Shown here: positions 5,527-8,687 of the stretch, in pieces
Position numbering within the stretch: position 1 is the first letter of the stretch
Layout of the letters: the number at the start of each line of letters is the position of its first letter
Source: Gammaproteobacteria bacterium
Lineage (GTDB): Bacteria; Pseudomonadota; Gammaproteobacteria; Pseudomonadales; Azotimanducaceae
Direction: 5' to 3'
DNA length: 8,687 nt
Assembly (NCBI GenBank): GCA_009839405.1
Contig: VXPR01000230.1
Coordinates: 1-8,687, forward strand
Notes under the pieces: model-generated
Database searches by the model: none
What the model was told of the DNA's origin: nothing
What the model saw: only the letters and a program-made list of their open reading frames with translations
Position numbers and translations under genes: made by a program

Positions 5527-6609
5527 CTAGGGAAGGTAGTGGCGTTCTACGCGGGGGCCGACTCGGACCAGGAGTTCGTAGGGGATGGTGTGGGCCAAGG
5601 CCGCAGCTTCGTCTAGGGACACATTGCGGCCGAAGAGCTCAACTCGATCGCCGGCCTGCATGGCGTCGGCGGCGGCAGTGGCGTCGATGGTGAGCATGTC
5701 CATGGAGATGCGACCCAGGATGGGCAGGCGACGACCGTGGCAGGAGACGGCGCCGCGGCCTCCGAGTGCGCGCGGGATGCCATCGGCGTAGCCGGCGGCG
5801 ATGACGGCCAAAGTGGTGGCTTGTGTGAGGGTGTGGGTGGCGCCGTAGCCGATGGTTTCGCCCTTTGTGGCGCGGCGTGTCGAGAGGATGGGGGCGTCCA
5901 AGGTTGCAACTGCGGTTACCGGGCTTGGTTGATCCGTAAGGGGGTTGCCGCCATAGAGGCCGATACCGAGGCGAGCGACGTCGCGGCCTTGGCTGGCCGC
6001 AGCGAGGTCGCCGGTGCAGGCGACGGCTGAGTTGGCGAAGCTTGTGGGGACGGCTTGGAACATCTGGGCGACACGTTCGCAGCGGCGTCGCTGGATGGCA
6101 TTCAGGGGGTGGTCTGGAGTGTCGGCGCAAGCTAGGTGAGACATCACCAGGGCGACTTCGAAGCCTTGGAAGGCCGCAGGGTCCAGGGATTCGTAGGGGA
6201 AGCCGAGGCGATTCATGCCGGTGTCGATATGGATGGCGGAGGGGCGGTGGCGGTGGGGTTTCCAGAGGTCGAGTTGGTGGGGGTCGTTCAGGGTCGGCAT
6301 GAGGCCAGCGCGTGCCATTGTGGTGGCGGCGGTGGGGTCGGTGGGGCCAGACAGCACGTGGACTTCGCAATGGGTGGCGCTGGGGAGGATTTCGCATAGA
6401 GCCTCGCCTTCGCGCAGCGTGGCGACAAAGAAGCGGCGACAGCCGAGGGAAACAAGGGCGCGAGCGACGGGTTCGACGCCTAGCCCGTAGGCGTTGGCCT
6501 TTACGACGGCACCCGACTCGGCGCAGCCGGCGGCGGAGGCCGCAGCCCCTAGCCGTTGCCAATTGGCCGCCAGGGCGTCGAGGTCGACGATTAGGCGCGG
6601 GGATGACAT
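5527..6609 (-). CDS. alr: Alanine racemase (PLP-dependent)
   Basis: This 360-residue cytoplasmic enzyme interconverts L- and D-alanine and supplies D-Ala for peptidoglycan. The N-terminal TIM barrel starts with LIVDLDALAANW and carries AVVKANAYGLG with Lys37 as the PLP lysine. HIDTGMNRLGF (127-137) and the phosphate-site segment RLGIGLYGG (213-221) follow. The C-terminal beta domain has the second catalytic base Tyr255 in ETIGYGATH, plus GYADG (273-277), GRISMDM (299-305) and the closing PYELLVRVGPRV. Length is typical. The ATG at 6609 has no convincing Shine-Dalgarno, but the N-terminus aligns with the family from here. It stands alone, 248 nt after the cupin gene and 169 nt before the aminotransferase gene, with hairpin repeats in both gaps. 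Whether it serves cell-wall synthesis (Alr) or alanine catabolism (DadX) cannot be told; no dadA neighbour is present. Confidence 0.95.
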   Translation of the reverse strand: MSSPRLIVDLDALAANWQRLGAAASAAGCAESGAVVKANAYGLGVEPVARALVSLGCRRFFVATLREGEALCEILPSATHCEVHVLSGPTDPTAATTMARAGLMPTLNDPHQLDLWKPHRHRPSAIHIDTGMNRLGFPYESLDPAAFQGFEVALVMSHLACADTPDHPLNAIQRRRCERVAQMFQAVPTSFANSAVACTGDLAAASQGRDVARLGIGLYGGNPLTDQPSPVTAVATLDAPILSTRRATKGETIGYGATHTLTQATTLAVIAAGYADGIPRALGGRGAVSCHGRRLPILGRISMDMLTIDATAAADAMQAGDRVELFGRNVSLDEAAALAHTIPYELLVRVGPRVERHYLP

Positions 6610-6638
6610 GGGTTGCGACGGGGTTTGTCAGCCCGGAA

Positions 6639-6678
6639 ACGCGCCTAGCGGCGCGTCGGGAGGGCAAGATGCCCTCCC
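6639..6678 (+). repeat. Two-hairpin palindromic repeat, unit D
   Basis: Hairpin 1 pairs ACGCGCC (6639-6645) with GGCGCGT (6650-6656), loop TAGC. Hairpin 2 pairs GGGAGGGCA (6658-6666) with TGCCCTCCC (6670-6678), loop AGA. Layout matches unit C with different, still complementary, stem bases. It lies 30-69 nt upstream of the alr start. Confidence 0.8.
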
Positions 6679-6715
6679 CCCAACGGAAGGGCCTCGCGCA
6701 AGCGGAGGGGTCTTC

Positions 6716-6765
6716 GGGGCGAAGGCATCCTGCCTTCCCCGGCGCCGACAGCCGCCCTTGTCGGC
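6716..6765 (-). repeat. Two-hairpin palindromic repeat, unit E (inverted, partly decayed)
   Basis: The large hairpin pairs GAAGGCA (6721-6727) with TGCCTTC (6731-6737) and extends past one C/C mismatch. The adjacent small hairpin (GGCG 6741-6744 with CGCC 6753-6756) is imperfect, and GCCGACA (6744-6750) can instead pair with TGTCGGC (6759-6765). It points toward unit D, the large hairpins facing each other. The rest of this gap, about 6766-6857, shows nothing recognisable. Confidence 0.65.
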
Positions 6766-6857
6766 AAGAGCGCTGTCGCCACACCGAGGAATGCGGAGCA
6801 CCGTTTCCGCGAAGGTTGTCCACGCCCAAAGCCTGCCACGTGCCGTCGAAGGGGTCG

Positions 6858-7229
6858 TCACCGGCCGACGGGGCGATGTTCGTGGCCGGGGCCGGGGGTT
6901 ATGTGGAGGAGGGTTGTAGGTTCCAGCATCTCCAGGCGGTGCCATTCGCCCTTGGGGACTATGCAGGCTTCGCCGGTGGCCAGGGGCAGCGGTTCAGGGT
7001 CGGAGTCGCAGATCACCCGGACGCGGCCGGAGATGACGTAGAGGAGTTCGTCGCCGTCTGGGTGCATTTCGCCGCCGTGGGGCGGCGCGTGGGTCATGTG
7101 GACGATGCCGGCGGTCAGGCCGTCGATGCGTTCCGGCGGGCCGGGCTTGTGCTCCGCTGGCTGGATCGAGCGGTCGGGTGGGAAGTGGAAAGCGAAGCGG
7201 GCGGGGTCGATTGGTTTGATTTTGGGCAT
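6858..7229 (-). CDS. Cupin-domain protein
   Basis: This is a single-domain small cupin of 123 residues. Cupin motif 1 is seen as GEMHPDGDELLYVISG (53-68) and motif 2 as GEACIVPKGEWHRLE (86-100). Likely metal ligands are His56, Glu61 and His97; the position of the usual first motif-1 His is Glu54, with His51 nearby. Cupins of this size are varied metal-binding enzymes or sugar/acid-binding proteins, so no substrate is proposed. The start at 7229 (MPKIKPIDPARF) is chosen because the in-frame extension upstream is a Arg/Lys/Thr-rich shadow of the CoA-transferase gene. It begins 31 nt after that gene's stop, on the same strand, so the two are probably co-transcribed and may act on related acids or acyl-CoAs; this link is inference. 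Confidence 0.85.
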   Translation of the reverse strand: MPKIKPIDPARFAFHFPPDRSIQPAEHKPGPPERIDGLTAGIVHMTHAPPHGGEMHPDGDELLYVISGRVRVICDSDPEPLPLATGEACIVPKGEWHRLEMLEPTTLLHITPGPGHEHRPVGR

Positions 7230-7260
7230 TGATGCGGTTCCGAAGGCCCTACTATGCAAT

Positions 7261-8583
7261 TTACGTGAGTTTCGAGTCGTCGTCCGGCGTCGGCGCCGCC
7301 CGAGTCGCGCCGGCGTCCAGGAGCGCTTCCACGGCCGCTTCGTCAAAGCCGACTTCCGCGAGGATTTCCCGCGTGGCGGAGGCAAACTCAGGCGCGGGTT
7401 CGCGGGAGCGGAAGCCGTCGCCGTCCATGCGCACTGGCGGCGAGAGCACGGTCATGTCGCCGGCGGTGGGATGCTCCAGGGTGTGGAACATCTCGTTGGC
7501 GCGGGCGTGTTCGTCGTCGAAGAGTTCCACCGGGAACTTCACCGTCGAGACCGGTACGCCGGCTTCTTGCAGGACGGCGAGCCACTCGGCGCTCGGCCGA
7601 CTGCGGAAGATTACCTCGGCGCGTTGCATGAGCGCGAGATAGTGCTCCGTCTTGCCCTCGTTGTCCGGGGCGTCCATTTCCGGGTCTTCGAGCCCGAGCG
7701 CTTCGAGGAACCGAACGCGCAGCGAGCGGCTGCCGCAGGCGATGGCAACCGGGGCATCGGCGGTGGCGTAGGTGCGGAAATAGACCTTCATCAGCGGCAT
7801 CGCCCGGCCGGCCGACATGCCCGATGCCTGCTCGGCAAAGCTCGCGCCTTCGCGGCGCTGGTTCGCGAGCTGTTCCAGGGTTCGCTCGTGCACCGGGCCG
7901 TCCACGGCTTCCGAGCGGATGAGTTGGTTGTTGGCGAGTGTCATCGCCGCCTGCATGAGGGAGGTGTCCACCACGCCGCCGCGGCCCGTGCGTTCGCGCC
8001 GGAGCAGGGCCGAGGAGATGCCGAAGGCCAGCGACATCGCGCACATGTAGTCGGCGCTCACGGGGTCGCCCGGGGCCGGCAGGTCCCCGGCCATACGGCC
8101 GTTCGCCGCCATCAGGCCGCTGCGTGCCTGCCCCACGATGTCCATGCCGGCGAAGCCGGCATCCGGGCCACGCTTGCCGAAGGCGGTGACGGAGCCGACG
8201 ATCAGGCGCGGATGCCGATTCACGAGCTCCTCGGCGCCAAGCCCGATCCGCTCCGCGAGACCGGGGCGGAAGTTCATGAGCGCCACATCGGCATCCTGCA
8301 GCAAGGCGTTGATGACGGCGGCCGCGTCGGGATGCCGAAGATTCAGCGGCAGCGAACGCTTGCCCCGGTTGCGGGAAATGAACGTGCGCGTCTCCATCGG
8401 CGCGAGCGGGCGCAGGATGCGGGTGGGGTCGCCATCCAAGGACTCGATCTTGATGACGTCCGCCCCGCCTTCGGCGAGCAACTGGGCGCAGAACGGCACC
8501 GCGACAAACTGGCCGAACTCGATGACGCGAATGCCGTGGAACGGTTGCTGGTCTGCTGGCGTGGGGTTCATCGCAGGGAACAT
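7261..8583 (-). CDS. CaiB/BaiF family (class III) CoA transferase
   Basis: This 440-residue cytoplasmic protein belongs to the family III CoA transferases (formyl-CoA, carnitine, succinyl-CoA acceptor and racemase types). The N-terminal Rossmann half shows GIRVIEFGQFVAVPFCAQLL, then AEGGADVIKIESLDGDPTR, then FISRNRGKRSLPLNL (68-82). ADVALMNFRPGLAERIGLG (98-116) and a GMD triad with the probable catalytic Asp148 (GFAGMDIVGQARSG) follow. GDPVSADYMCAMSLAFGISSA (172-192) and GRGGVVDTSLMQAA (200-213) are also typical. The C-terminal half has EWLAVLQEAGVPVSTVK. Length is slightly above the usual 390-420, with a low-complexity C-terminal tail (ATRAAPTPDDDSKLT). Either ATG 8583 or ATG 8571 could be the start; neither has a clear Shine-Dalgarno. 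The CoA donor and acceptor are not identifiable. The downstream cupin is its likely operon partner. Confidence 0.92.
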   Translation of the reverse strand: MFPAMNPTPADQQPFHGIRVIEFGQFVAVPFCAQLLAEGGADVIKIESLDGDPTRILRPLAPMETRTFISRNRGKRSLPLNLRHPDAAAVINALLQDADVALMNFRPGLAERIGLGAEELVNRHPRLIVGSVTAFGKRGPDAGFAGMDIVGQARSGLMAANGRMAGDLPAPGDPVSADYMCAMSLAFGISSALLRRERTGRGGVVDTSLMQAAMTLANNQLIRSEAVDGPVHERTLEQLANQRREGASFAEQASGMSAGRAMPLMKVYFRTYATADAPVAIACGSRSLRVRFLEALGLEDPEMDAPDNEGKTEHYLALMQRAEVIFRSRPSAEWLAVLQEAGVPVSTVKFPVELFDDEHARANEMFHTLEHPTAGDMTVLSPPVRMDGDGFRSREPAPEFASATREILAEVGFDEAAVEALLDAGATRAAPTPDDDSKLT

Positions 8584-8605
8584 AGCATTGTTGGCGGGCG
8601 CGACG

Positions 8606-8659
8606 GCTAGTAGCCTGTCGGACTTCGTCGCGTAGCGGCGAAGTGCGATGGCTGCTAGC
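8606..8659. repeat. 54-bp imperfect palindrome (MITE-like or cruciform) at the right edge
   Basis: An outer stem GCTAGTAGCC (8606-8615) pairs with GGCTGCTAGC (8650-8659). An inner stem ACTTCGTCGC (8622-8631) pairs with GCGGCGAAGT (8635-8644) around GTA. Each 10-bp stem has a single G:T-type mismatch, and the stems are separated by TGTCGG and GCGAT. It ends 23 nt upstream of the CoA-transferase ATG. It differs in sequence from the two-hairpin units elsewhere in the window. A small non-autonomous mobile element or a regulatory stem-loop are both possible. Confidence 0.6.
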
Positions 8660-8687
8660 GCGGACTAGCGCCTCTGCACACCGCCCG

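Noticed and set aside
5508..5527. GAGCC/GGCTC stem just after alr as a terminator
   Set aside because: Only 5 bp with a 10-nt loop, touching the stop codon, and no T-run.
7230..7385. N-terminal extension of the cupin gene up to 7385
   Set aside because: The extra residues are Arg/Lys/Thr-rich, overlap the CoA-transferase coding region in another frame and do not resemble a cupin. The ATG at 7229 fits the family length.
7096..8610. 504-codon open frame on the plus strand opposite the CoA-transferase gene
   Set aside because: Its product is rich in Arg, His, Gly and Ala without any recognisable domain, and it is exactly antisense to a clear family protein. In GC-rich DNA such frames arise from codon bias.

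Overview
The window reads as ordinary chromosomal DNA of a GC-rich Gram-negative bacterium. A proteobacterium, plausibly a marine or environmental gammaproteobacterium, is my inference. It rests on the base composition, a GspE/GspF secretion pair that belongs to an outer-membrane system, and the enzyme types present. No rRNA, tRNA, CRISPR array or transposase is visible. All eight supported genes lie on the minus strand, so the window is read from right (8687) to left (1).

Right to left: a 54-bp imperfect palindrome lies at the right edge. It is followed by a CaiB/BaiF-type CoA transferase (7261-8583) and, 31 nt downstream, a small cupin protein (6858-7229); these two probably form one transcript. 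A 248-nt gap with two palindromic repeats leads to alanine racemase (5527-6609). A 169-nt gap with another hairpin cluster precedes a class III (omega) aminotransferase (3966-5357). After 34 nt comes a DUF1902/HicB-like antitoxin (3617-3931), a HicA-type toxin (3402-3602), and then the GspE ATPase (1627-3402), whose ATG shares a base with the toxin stop codon. A 335-nt repeat-rich gap separates gspE from gspF (92-1291). The first 91 nt hold more palindromes.

GspE and GspF work together: the cytoplasmic ATPase drives pseudopilus assembly through the inner-membrane platform protein. The HicA/antitoxin pair is a compact type II toxin-antitoxin module sitting directly in front of, and possibly translationally coupled to, gspE. 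Alanine racemase and the aminotransferase are both PLP enzymes and may share the alanine/pyruvate pool, but no pathway is proven.

The most distinctive feature is a family of short two-hairpin intergenic repeats, with at least five recognisable copies plus related ones. Stem sequences differ between copies through paired changes, while loop type and hairpin order stay similar. They fill most of the larger gaps. I see no clear new enzyme system; the repeat family and the toxin-antitoxin/gspE junction are the points most worth following.
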